64,000 nucleotides of DNA from Chondrosia reniformis. Taxonomy: Eukaryota; Porifera; Demospongiae; Chondrillida; Chondrillidae. The stretch is from NCBI GenBank assembly GCA_947172415.1, contig OX359192.1:1862501-1926500 (forward strand), in the 5' to 3' direction. This document shows, one piece after another, positions 23,766 through 33,555 of this stretch. A model generated the notes under the pieces. That model saw only the letters and a program-made list of their open reading frames with translations. It did no database searches and had not been told where the DNA came from. The first letter of the stretch is position 1. Each line of letters opens with the position of its first letter. Made by a program: the position numbers and the translations under genes.

Positions 23766-25849
23766 GACTCTAGTACTGACAACAATCTCTTGCCTGAGTA
23801 CAAATGTTTATTAAAATGAAATCGAAATAAGCCAAGATTACGTACAAACTGTACAAAAGAAAGAAAAGTTACTGTAACTTCAAAAATACATAAGTACATG
23901 TTTCACACTTAGGATCACCCAAATTACTTGACAAGGTTTCTTATTTTGAGGCAACACCAAGTTTTTCCTTTGCCATACGCAATATTTCTAAGGCATTTCT
24001 CTTAATTATTTCTGCATCCTTTCTTTCTTGCTCAGCACGTTCCAACTCTTCCCTTGCCTTCCTTCTTATGTCTTCTGCCTCCTTCCTAGCAACCCTGGCC
24101 AGCCTCAGAACCTCCTTTGCCTGCTCAAGACACAGAGGTGGGGTGTCTGGAAAGAAGTCAAATCCTGGCTCTGGATATACCTCAGTGGCACCCATGGTTT
24201 CATACTAAAAGCAATAGTGTACATCAATTATAATTAAACATTATGCACAATATTGCATCACTTTAAAAAAATATGCATGTATACAAGAATGGCAAATTAC
24301 CTCAGTGGATGCGTTACTAGCTGTGCTGTTTCGATCTGCTCTTTTTGTTGACTTGGAAGTATTCTCATTTAGTGTAGTATACTTGTAGTCCCTAGGAGGC
24401 GTGGCATTATAGGTAGATGGAAGATTTCCCAATAAATTCACTGGATTTGAAGATTTCATTTTTACATAGCCTTTGCCAGAATTATCCACTGAATTATCAA
24501 AGCCATTATTCTCGGGTGCTGTCATCTCTTCATAGACATCATCACCAACACCATTTTCTTCTACATCTTGATCAGCTTCTTCGTAGGTAGAACTTTCTCG
24601 ATCAGATTCAGTTGTCAGATTTGCCGAAGAAAGATCACCTTGGATTGACACTATCTCACTAGTGCCTTTGGTAGGTATAGACGGCTCAACGGACGGAGAT
24701 TTTTCTTTTGACACTGGAGCTGGTGGTACCTGATAAGTGTCCTCTATTCTTTGTGTGTGGTCCTGCAGCTGTGTGTGGGCAACATCTTCCTTTTGATCAT
24801 TACTTTCAAGTTCCAGCTGAATTGGCATTGATGTCTTGATCACTCCTGATACTTCTGGACTCTTGCTCAATTGTGATTTTGGATCCACTTCCAAAGCCTG
24901 TGGCTGTTTGTGGTCATCTAATTTTACTGGCTGTCCATCGGGTATAAGTACTGGTTCGGTTGGGCCAATGTTTGAATCTTGAATATGTGCATCTTTATCA
25001 GCCACTTGTGTATTGACTGAAGGCACTCGCTTTCTCGGCTTAGGAACAGGTCTATTTATGTCACTTGGTGCATTCATCATGGAACTGTCTCCTGATGAGG
25101 TAAGGTCACTGTTTTCAGAAAGTACTGATTTACTTCTTGGTGCTATTACAGGAATCCTTAAAGCATCCTGTTTGGTGTCATGTACATCTGGAAGGTTTGC
25201 CAAGCACTCTTTGTTGGGAGAGATGGTTGTCTTGTCCTCTGCAGGTTCCTTACAAGGCTGCTTCTGTTCATCACTTTTAAGGGAGGTTCTTCTGACAGCC
25301 GGAGGTGGTGGCTTACTAAATTGTAGTGCTGACTTCTTTTCATTGTTTGGTGTGGTCATAGGCGGGGTCTTTGGATTCCACTGGGAAAGATTGTCATATA
25401 CTTCCCCACCAGCTGATAATTCTTCTGGCATAAGTCCATTAGTGCTACTTTCTAGAGCAAGTTTAGGTTTGTTTGCAGTAGGAGGTTCAGGTTTGTTTGC
25501 AGTAGGAGGTACAGGTTTGTTTGCAGTAGGAGGTACAGGAGGGGGAGGACCACTTTCTTCCAAATCATCTCTACGCTTACTGACATCTCTAACACCATCT
25601 CCTCCTGCAACGCCCACTCTTCCAGGTGACTTGGGTGGCAGTAAGGCTATCTTTGTGGATCGTGTACGAGTCTTGGTGTGAGTGGGAGAGGGACTGCTTG
25701 GACCAGGTGACTCTACTGTACTCTCACTTACTGGGGAAGGAGGAGGTCCCTGTTGATTAAAAAATTTGGAAGATATTTTAAAAATATTTGCAAAACTTAA
25801 ACATAAAATTAGTCAAATTGATTACAAGTACCCTTATGGTATTGGAAAA

Positions 25850-25965
25850 TGAACCTAGAAACAGCTGCTTCAAACCACTACGCAGTGCTCTGCTACTGAG
25901 CTACAATTTCCACGGCAATGCTCCATTTATATTCCCCCTCATTAACAGTCTTATACTATTTAACA
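25850..25965 (-). repeat. tRNA-derived SINE-like element, copy in core A
   Basis: On the minus strand: leader GAATATAAATGGAGCATTGC, A box TAGCTCAGTAGCAGAGCAC, then GGTTCATTTTCC as B box. Lies in intron 6 of the PH gene copy and is repeated in cores B and C. Confidence 0.65.
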
Positions 25966-26353
25966 GGTAAGTAATCAGCCTTAATCCATACAAATTAGTA
26001 GTGAGTCATTATACCAGAACTAGCTAACAACATGTACGTACATATTTGAAATTGCTTAACAACCTACTCTTGTTTACAATGTATAAAACAGAAAATGAAC
26101 AAAACATCAACTTCCAACTATCACAGCGCTTGCAAACACATAGCCTAATGAATACAATACATTAAGGTAGCTAAATTTAACATGGACTTGCTTACATCAT
26201 CTTCATCAAAGGCACAAAACTTTCTAGGCTTCTTTCTCTTGGGTGCCTTGGGTCTAGTGGTAGTCAGATGCATGAGAGGAGTAGAAGTTGCAGCGTCTTG
26301 AGTCACCTGTATGGTCATAAAGAGTTAAACATTACTTACGTACGTACATGACA

Positions 26354-26541
26354 GATATTCGAGATGGTTCATCTTTGGTCTTTTGAGCGTCTATAGAGAT
26401 GCACTTTGTCTTCTGGAGAATCTGATGTTTCAATCCTCGAGGTCTTCTTCAGCGACTCTCCAGAAAACAAACTGTGTCTTTAGATGCAAAGACCAAAGAT
26501 GAATCATCTCTAAATGCAGTTAGAAGAAATCCCATCTAAGG
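26354..26541. repeat. Foldback element M1, first copy in core A
   Basis: Inverted arms (CATCTTTGGTCTTT and its complement AAAGACCAAAGATG; inner TTCTGGAGA/TCTCCAGAA) surround an AGGTCTTCTTCAGC motif and end in GCAGTTAGAAGAAAT. ACATGACAG occurs on both sides (26345-26353 and 26542-26550), consistent with a 9-bp target duplication. Lies in intron 5 of the PH gene copy. Confidence 0.75.
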
Positions 26542-27610
26542 ACATGACAGGCTACGCTGTTAAGGCTACAATAAATGTGGGAATCAAAGTGACTGTTTAG
26601 AAGTAGCGCATTGATACTTTACCTCATCAAATGCTGCCTTATCTGCTTTATTGAATTGGGATGTTTTGGAAACCCCTCCATCAGTTGCTTCCTTTTTCAT
26701 TTTCTTTTGCTAAAATGAAAAAGGTACTTAATAGTACAATCTCATTCACTTAAATGGGAGCTAGCAATCAGTAAATCATTCGTATTCTTACTTTGGAAGA
26801 GGATGAAGAGGGAGCTCTCGATTCTCCAGTCATTTCATCTTGATGTGCAAGCCTTACTTCTTCACATATGGCATTTACCCATGATCTCATTTCGTCTTCC
26901 GTATCAGTATAAAAGTAATAGTCTCGAAGATTTGTTCCTAAATCATTGTTTTCCTGTGAGATAGGTGAAACAAAAAATGGATTCTGCAGGTAAGTCAGCT
27001 ATTCAAAACACCAATATCTCTAAATGAACTTCTAATGCTATAAATACTTCTGTTATAGAGAATGAAATGATGTTTGTTGTGATCATAATGGTAATATAGA
27101 CATTTAAATGAGCATCATAGAATACAATTGCCTCATTCATTGCTGATGAAGACCTCAGTTTAATAAACAAAACCAAGTTTGGACAATATCATGGTTTTTG
27201 CACAATGATAAAAAAAGGGCTTGGAAATCTCAAACTAATGCTATTATCTTAGACAAGATACAGCTCCAACAAGCCATCGAGTGTGTGTGAGTGGATTCTT
27301 ACCATTGCCTTCAAAACCATCATATTTGCACTCTTCTTGATGACATTTTTTGGATCTGAAGAGCAGGCCTTTCTGCAGTCACTATAGTCTGCCAGACATA
27401 CAATACCACATGGCTTCTTGTCCTGAGCAGCATAAGAAAGATATCTTTAATATATCTAATTTAATAAGGAGTACCTGTTTCACAATAGAGTCTAGCATTG
27501 TTATATTGCAATTTGAGTGTAGATTGAGGTATATAGACAAACAATTGGACAGTATGTATAATTGTGAAACCTTGCATCCATTCAGTTTTATGGAACAAGT
27601 ACTAAACTAT

Positions 27611-27798
27611 CTTTGGAAAGGGTCATCTTTCGACGTTGGGAGCGTCTAGAGACGCAGTTTTTCTGATTCTTCTTTCTGCCAGATGTTTCGACCCTGGGGG
27701 TCTTCTTCAGTGATTGCGTCTCTAGACGCTCCCAAAGTCAAAAGATGACCCTTTCCAAAGATAAGTTCGACGCAGTTAGAAGAAATCCTTATTCTATT
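27611..27798. repeat. Foldback element M1, second copy in core A
   Basis: 188 bp with ~45-bp arms (CTTTGGAAAGGGTCATCTTT and AAAGATGACCCTTTCCAAAG; GAGCGTCTAGAGACGC inside) around CGACCCTGGGGGTCTTCTTC. It ends GACGCAGTTAGAAGAAATCC. The 14-bp AAGTACTAAACTAT is found directly on both sides (27597-27610 and 27799-27812), a clear target-site duplication. Confidence 0.85.
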
Positions 27799-28309
27799 AA
27801 GTACTAAACTATATATAGTCAGTGATGACATTATGGATAAGATAGCCACTAGTTTAATATGTTACAAGGCAACCTAAAACAACATGTACGTACTTCCTTA
27901 CGACGATGAGTAGGAGTGTGGATAAACTAGTTATAAGTAAACATTGTGGTTAAAAGAATACAAGATGAAACTTAAGGTGCACGGATTAGTATACAGAATT
28001 ACTAAAGTGTCATATTAAAGTGCATCAAACGATTGCGACTTAGGGCAAATTTTGTAATCTCACATTCTTTAGACACACAACTTCAATTTCCTATATATAT
28101 AAATTGCTATTAAGAGTTGGACAAGCTCATTAAATTGTTAGAGGGTTCTTCTGTAGAGTCTCCCGTGCCAGTTTGATTTTTGATTCAATGCACACTCACA
28201 TGATACTCTACCAATCAGATCTTCCCACTAACTTTTAGGAATATGAATTGGAATTGATCACAATGGGACATTACAATGCCTATAGTGATATTTGAAAAAC
28301 CTTTAACTT

Positions 28310-29050
28310 CATATGTCCAGTGTATATACATATGATTCTAGTTTTCCTAAAATTTTCCGAAAGTGTAAAATGATTTGCCATCAAGTCAAGCACCATAATT
28401 GTATTTCATCATCATTGAACTCTGGATATTACCCCTGCCCACTCATGTCCCCTGAAGAGTGCAATGAACTAATGGGCGGAACCAAAGTTTGTTTGATGGG
28501 AACCAGAGTCTCCCCCTAGCCACTCAAAAAGATGGCAGACTAGCCACTCAAACCTCCATTGTATGCCATACTGATGAGTCCTAATAAGGACAAAACAGCT
28601 GTTTATAGCTCGACCAATAAGTACTCTCACAAGCAAAAAGCTTGTGGTTTCCTTATCGGCAGATAAGGGGTACAGCTTAAAGTGTGGCTGACCACACTAA
28701 TATAAGATCTAAAACTGATCTTAAAACATTCATATATAACAATTATTTAACTCTGGATATTACCTCTGCCCACTCATGTCTCCTGAGGAGCACAATGATC
28801 TCTATTATAGTTTGTTGTTTATTCCTGACTGCAGATTGTCTCCTTGTGTCAAGAAGCAGCTTTGATTGCATTACATGAAGACATTCATGCTTTGGAGATC
28901 CTACCTGATCACTTTCAAAAAGCCCTTGAAGTAGTTAAGCCCCAAACTACTCCTAGTACAGTTCAGTATTATGAAAACTATAACAAAGGAATGCACAAAT
29001 CTAACTTACTCTTTTGTTTGGACAATAATCAAGTTGCATAATTATAAAGT
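28310..29050 (+). pseudogene. Displaced 3' end of AFG2A (intron 13 part plus exon 14), copy A
   Basis: 28316-28470 matches 17547-17700 of AFG2A intron 13, and 28745-29050 matches 17640-17945, including the CTGCAG acceptor and exon 14 (28835 onward). The encoded segment [20 protein letters not shown] onward is almost unchanged, but one T is missing in the run after AAATCTAAC, shifting the last residues and moving the stop to 29041. The two parts are separated by ~270 bp that include the ribozyme-like motif, and a CTCTGGATATTACC stretch occurs in both. There is no upstream AFG2A exon, so it cannot encode the ATPase. Confidence 0.85.
28556..28625 (+). ncRNA. Decayed hammerhead ribozyme-like motif, copy A
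   Basis: CTGATGA at 28571 is followed by GTCC, a 6-base loop and GGAC (stem II, 28578-28591), then AAAAC where the catalytic core requires GAAAC, then AGCT and GTT. Order and spacing match a type I hammerhead with a very short stem III. Flanking ATA/TAT and CG/GC pairs can form stem I with one mismatch. The G12-equivalent is A and the cleavage triplet is GTT, so it should be inactive or nearly so. Confidence 0.55.
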
Positions 29051-29444
29051 ATGTGGGGCTTTATATACTTGCATGGAATGGAAGATACAGACATCTAAAA
29101 AAATATATATTCATGTATTTACAAATGCAGTATATTAACAATACAATTCTTCATGTGGCTATCATGATGTGTCCAAACATATATAGGAGCATTGTGCACG
29201 TGTATGGTTAAGTCAATCGCTTAAATTACAGCATGCCACTTCTGTATGGTTACCTTACCACATGATTACTGTCTTGTTCGTTACTTTTAAATTAATAAAA
29301 AAATAAGTGACTGAACCATACACATAGGAAATTCAATGTGGAAATGAAACTAAGGACGTCGACCGCACAGCATGGGTACTGTACCCTTAACAACATACCT
29401 AGGTATATTGTGTATATACTCCATATTATACAAGGTAAATAAAA

Positions 29445-29874
29445 ACATTCAAAAATGAAGTTCAAAGTACTTATTACCGAGCGGTATAGCGAGGTTAATT
29501 GTTTCCGTAGCTTAGGGGAGTCGGATCATAGATAATGTTGTTCGTTTAACTATGGTCGAATCGAGGTTGCCAACGCACATAATTGCTTAAAGGTGTGGCA
29601 AAGAAAGTTTTCCCGTTTATTTAGGCCCTGGGGGTCTTCTTCAGTCACTGAAGAAGACCCCCAGGGTCGAAACGTTTGGCAGACAGAAGAATCGAAAAAA
29701 CTGCGTCTCTAGACGCTCTAAAAGTCGAAAGATGAACCTTTACAAAGATAAGTTCGACGCAGTTAGAAGAAATCCTTATTCCATTATTGATCACTTTCTT
29801 GTTTCATTACTTTTTCTAGATGTGCCAATCACAGTTATAGTGCCATCCCTACTTTTAACTTCATTTTTGAATGT
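29445..29874. repeat. Terminal-inverted-repeat element M2, copy A, with nested M1
   Basis: Ends are ACATTCAAAAATGAAGTT at 29445 and its complement at 29874; the right end continues TTATAGTGCCATCCCTACTT inward. An M1-type element (about 29610-29790) is nested inside. The shorter M2 copy at 36290-36397 shares both ends. Confidence 0.7.
29626..29666. repeat. Perfect 41-nt palindrome inside nested M1
   Basis: CCCTGGGGGTCTTCTTCAGT, one central C, then the exact reverse complement. It is a duplication in inverted orientation of the M1 core motif. Confidence 0.9.
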
Positions 29875-29919
29875 TTTTATTTAACTTTTTATTATACAGT
29901 ACACTGTACAGAGAATTTG

Positions 29920-30250
29920 AAGCTTAATTAAAAAATGGCGTTCGAAGAGGCCCTAAATTTGGCACCTTCAAAAGTAACACTCTTCGGATAGAGCGCGTTG
30001 AAATCTAGGGTTGCCTATTCCCTAGTTTGGAAACATTAATGACGATTTAGTACTTGTGTGTACCTGCGTAAGTTCGCATGTTAGCGCTAGCTCATTTGAA
30101 AAAAGAAGAAGAAGAAGAAGAAAAAGAAAAAAGGAGGAATTGCAGAATTTGGCCTATTTCGGTTTAACCACTTTGCGAAGGTTATAGAGCATCGTAACAT
30201 ATTTTGGCGTTTAGAAAAGCATGCAAAAACGACTGCAAACACTCGAATGC
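29920..30250 (+). repeat. Dispersed repeat (matches 21760-22070 inverted), copy A
   Basis: Reverse-complement relative of 21760-22070, with a private GAAGAA-rich expansion around 30106-30135. Confidence 0.8.
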
Positions 30251-30352
30251 AACCGAAAATCCCATCGTTGTTGATTTATGAGGTGTTAATTGATAATACA
30301 TTGAATAGGGTGGCCTTGTTTTTTTTTGGCCATCTCTACGTACTCTCTGATC

Positions 30353-30987
30353 ATAGATTATCTATACTAATTACGTAGTATAGATAATCTATGCTGTATT
30401 CTCTATGGATTAAGGTCATCGTTTTAACTGCATTCATAGATAAAACTTGATTTTTAATCATATTCATAGCATGGCCTAGTTCAGTCACGAGTACCACAGG
30501 TCCACCTCACAAATTAGCGGGAATTGGCGGGGCTTTCAGCAAAGTGTACATACATGGATGAATTCTTCCCCAAAATACTTTTCTTCGTTGATACAGCGCA
30601 AGAGACTTCTTATAGCAATGAAGAGGTATACAGACGAATAGGTCTGGGTGTAATACGTGTTCTTCTTTTAATAAGCTCCTTTCCTGAGAGGGGAACGACT
30701 GGTAGACTTAGCTGGGGATATGAATTCTACTCTAGTCAGTCAGCACGGGGTAAAACCATTGGATTGGAACGGAAAACATTTCAATCTCTCAAATCTTCTA
30801 ATCTAAATAATTTTTTGGCCGATTTGAAGAAGAAAGTAATCAAAGTGGAGTGTGGCGATAAGACGGATATTGCAGAAGTTTATAAACGTACGACTTATGC
30901 ATTGATGTCGTTGCTCTACCAATTCCCATGGGACGAGCCAGACGTTCTGTCGCCTAACAAGGTTACGTAGTATAGATAATCTATGCT
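30353..30987 (+). mobile_element. Palindrome-bounded segment carrying the TICRR exon-1 fragment, copy A
   Basis: A 25-bp sequence starting TTACGTAGTATAGATAATCT lies on both sides of the TICRR fragment (30371-30395 and 30963-30987) in the same orientation. Its core also occurs inverted at 30353-30369 (ATAGATTATCTATACTA), so the left end is a palindrome. The layout suggests that a TICRR fragment was captured between ends of a small element, or inserted into one. Confidence 0.55.
30554..30970 (+). pseudogene. TICRR (treslin) exon-1 fragment, copy A
   Basis: 138-codon open frame from ATG, matching the first exon of TICRR at 61015 with few differences (for example F for L in ILFFVDTA). It holds the start of the treslin N-terminal domain: VDTAQE, LSWGYEFYSSQSARG and PWDEPDVLSPNK. 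Homology stops exactly at AACAAG, where a repeat end supplies Val-Thr-stop. About 160 bp of TICRR 5' flank is also copied. It cannot make full treslin; whether the fragment is transcribed is unknown. Confidence 0.8.
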
Positions 30988-31276
30988 CTGATGATATTCA
31001 TATGGGACCCTAATAATAATAATGACTATTAGAGTGACAATCAGTAATCTGACCAGCCAAAATAGGCTTACTAGTCACAAAAAATTGGTGGGGTGATTAC
31101 AATAAGTTGTGAATAAAAGGGAGTGCCTAAGTTTATACACTGTGTATCTGACATCCAACAATTTCTGTGTGAGTGACATTTTGGGTATACATCAACTCGG
31201 TACGTTCTACGTATAGCTAACTATATATACATGTATATATTAATCATAAATTTACTCTGTTAGTTAGTGCCTAGAA

Positions 31277-31492
31277 ATGGCCAATTTAGGAGAGCGCATA
31301 TGCGAGTACACTGTGGACACGAGTTACATGACTCTTATAAGGCCACTACTCGTTGAAGTTTTACAAGAAATCCTTACCTTCTGCCGAGAAAGAGCAGCTA
31401 ATATGAGAGAAAACGCCGGTCCCGTAATTGTCGCTGCTGGAATTATTGCAATCCTTGTTGGAGGAGTCATCTGCTTTCACAACGATCAATAG
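31277..31492 (+). CDS. Small tail-anchored-like protein (71 aa), copy A
   Basis: Single coding exon from ATG 31277. The N-terminal 45 residues are polar and helical-looking; residues ~47-66 (AGPVIVAAGIIAILVGGVIC) are hydrophobic, followed by FHNDQ. It is related to the 110-residue gene at 20827 by its C-terminal Gly/Val hydrophobic segment and by a shared 5' region: GTGTGAGTGACATT, TCAACTCGGTAC as donor and CCTAGAAATGGCC at the acceptor/start. Function not recognised. Confidence 0.5.
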   Translation: MANLGERICEYTVDTSYMTLIRPLLVEVLQEILTFCRERAANMRENAGPVIVAAGIIAILVGGVICFHNDQ

Positions 31493-31619
31493 GATGAGTA
31501 ACTTTGCTCAGAATGTAGTGTGATAACTTTATTTGGCTGAACTAAACTAATACGTAAAACTTTCAGTACTATGTATTACATATACGTATATGATTATGAA
31601 AGTAGTGTTGCGCTCAGAA

Positions 31620-31949
31620 TTATCGGTTCGTTTCTTGTTTCTGCAGCAGGGATTGATGACACACACCACCCACACTTGGCATTCTGCAGACGCAGTAAAT
31701 CGGGATCTTCCGTGTTGCTTTCTTCTTCGTCGTGGATGACGAACTTGGTCGTTTCCTTCGGATTGCTCTCTTGCGGGTTTCCACGCAGTCAGGCGGGTAC
31801 CGACGATCCGTGAGGTAGGCGTACACGTCCTGCACCAAATCGCCAGCTTCTTCCGCCTCCTCGAAATCCCTGAACGTCTCATCCATCCTCTCTCTATCTT
31901 CTACCATCCGTTCGCACGTTTCGTTCACAAGTGAGAGCGCGTGTATCAC
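31620..31949 (-). pseudogene. Transposon integrase-like fragment, copy A
   Basis: 109-codon frame on the minus strand. DVYAYLTDRRYPPDCVETRK followed by RAIRRKRPSS resembles the segment before the zinc-binding region of integrase-like proteins of the KRBA2/SCAND3 type. IYCVCRMP resembles the start of a PHD-like C4HC3 finger, but the rest of the finger is missing. Probably a relic of a domesticated or dead transposon. The family assignment is a motif-level judgement. Confidence 0.35.
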
Positions 31950-31969
31950 CTCGGACTAGTTATCACCGG

Positions 31970-32008
31970 GGGCGGACCAATTATCGCCTGCCATAAATTG
32001 GTCCGCCC
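31970..32008. repeat. Perfect 13-bp stem hairpin, copy A
   Basis: GGGCGGACCAATT and AATTGGTCCGCCC separated by 13 bases; unusually GC-rich for its surroundings. Confidence 0.85.
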
Positions 32009-32109
32009 GATGGACCGATTTTTTCGTGACAAAACCATAGACTTAGTCACTAACTCGGGGTATACTGCACAGCGAGATTAAGGACAAAGTCAAGCAACAT
32101 ATATATATA

Positions 32110-32720
32110 TCAATTCCTAACTAGGCAGATGCATTGCATCATGGGGGCGAGCCTGAGCAAGCCGAATGAAAGGTGGTATAGCAGAAGCGTGAGGTAGCCC
32201 AGGATCGAGCTGTGAAGGAGCTGGAGAGGCCACAAGACATGAGTGCCATGTGCATGTGTGTGGGTGAGTGTGAAGGAGCTGGGAAGGATGCGAGATGAGT
32301 GTTACCAGAAGACATGCATAGGGTAGAGTGGGGATGCATGTATATAGAGGGTGGAGAATAGGGAAAGGTCCATGCATGGTGTGGAAGGTACTGATGGAAA
32401 GGAGTGAGAAGGGCCATGAAAAGAGGAGAGGAGAGCAGATAGATAAGGGGAGCAAGCTCAGCAGGATGCTATGGATGTCAGGCTGGGGTGGCCATGGGAG
32501 GGAGCATTAAGGCTGAAGCGAGAATAGGTGCTGATCTTCGCGATGGCGCTCCAGAAAACGATGGGTATGGGTAAGGTTGGCAAGTAGTCTTTATTTCGTG
32601 CGCTTAACCAACCGTTTGAAGCTTTCCGCGGCGAATATTCAATCCGTTCACGAGCGGCGGCCATTTTGGTTGCTAATGAGGTAATCTAATATAAACTAGG
32701 CAGATGCTAATCATCGTGGG
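32110..32720. other. G-rich purine-biased island, copy A
   Basis: About 600 bp of much higher GC and purine content on the plus strand (GGAGCTGGAGAGG, GAGAAGGG, AGGAGAGGAG). GGCAGATGC and GGGGCGAGCCTGAGC occur at both ends (32124-32155 and 32700-32730), suggesting an inserted block between short direct repeats. Long frames on the minus strand lack any family resemblance and are treated as a by-product of composition. Confidence 0.4.
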
Positions 32721-32799
32721 GCGAGCCTGAGCTGAGGCAGTCGTGCGAATAGAATACGTATAAGCGTGCGAATTGCATCCCCGTAATGCCAAATTGAAA

Positions 32800-33375
32800 A
32801 ATGATTAACCTTATCATATAATCACTGCCTTGTTTCGTTACTTTTTGCAGATGTACTAGTCATGATCACTGGTGAACACTGCCATTCCTACTTCTATAAC
32901 ATCATGTTTTGTATATATATATACGTAACTTTTATTATTTGCAATGATAGCCCAGCACAGGCTTACGTGCAAAAAAACTCCCCCTTTTCATAAAGGTAAC
33001 TTGTTCACAGTTTTATTTGTAATGTTGCTGTGCATTATTGTCCGAAGACCTTGGAAATTGTTCAATGGTTCTTGTTCAATTCTCATATATACCCAAAAGG
33101 AATTTATAATCAGGTAGCTAGGTCAATTTTGTTGCCCCTGCATGATCAGAACATTGCCATTTTAGTGAAACACCTGACTTTGCATGAGGCTGCATGCATG
33201 TTACAAGGGATGGACTCATATGTGGCCCATTTGAGATTCGCAAGATTATATTGACCTCAATTTTAAGAAGACTAGTCTATATACTTGACTTGTGCCAGGC
33301 TGTCCAACTGTCACTAGTGCAATATCCTTTTTTACATTTTGAATGGTTTTATCTTAGACTCTATGTACTGACAAC
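32800..33375 (+). repeat. Repeat block R3, copy in tail A
   Basis: See the shared landmarks described for 23270-23765. It is followed directly (33376-33555) by a copy of the extreme 3' end of the PH gene, including the stop codon and the last few codons (GVASK), and then jumps to sequence homologous to 18805 onward. Confidence 0.8.
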
Positions 33376-33555
33376 GATCACTTGCCTGAGTACAAACATT
33401 TATTAAAATGAAATCGAAATAAGCCAAGATTACGTACAAACTGTACAAAAGAAAGAAAAGTTACTGTAACTTCAAAAATACATAAGTACATGTTTCACAC
33501 TTAGAATCACCCAAATTACTTGACAAGGTTTCTTATTTTGAGGCAACACCAAGTT

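Larger units (their letters stand above)
23941..27422 (-). pseudogene. PH docking-protein gene, copy A, lacking first two coding exons
   Basis: Exons on the minus strand are 27303-27422, 26792-26953, 26623-26709, 26196-26306, 24301-25749 and 23941-24204. They correspond to exons 3-8 of copy C, with all phases and splice sites intact. The PH N-terminal half (copy C exon 2) and the start exon are absent anywhere upstream in unit A. Compared with B and C, exon 7 lacks 216 bp (72 codons, in frame) after the SAG at the former DSKQNN block, and has private substitutions such as V for A in SSNPVNLLG. No premature stop or frameshift is seen, so decay has barely begun or a transcript from another start exists. 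Called a 5'-truncated duplicate. Confidence 0.8.

Noticed and set aside
25013-25681. 222-codon plus-strand frame opposite PH gene exon 7 (also in B and C)
   Set aside because: Shadow of the proline-rich coding exon on the other strand; no start context or splice partners.
32117-32664. Long overlapping minus-strand frames, including MAAARERIEYSPRKASNGW at 32664
   Set aside because: Composition-driven frames in a purine-rich island; no family resemblance, and the possible first exon has no visible partner exon.
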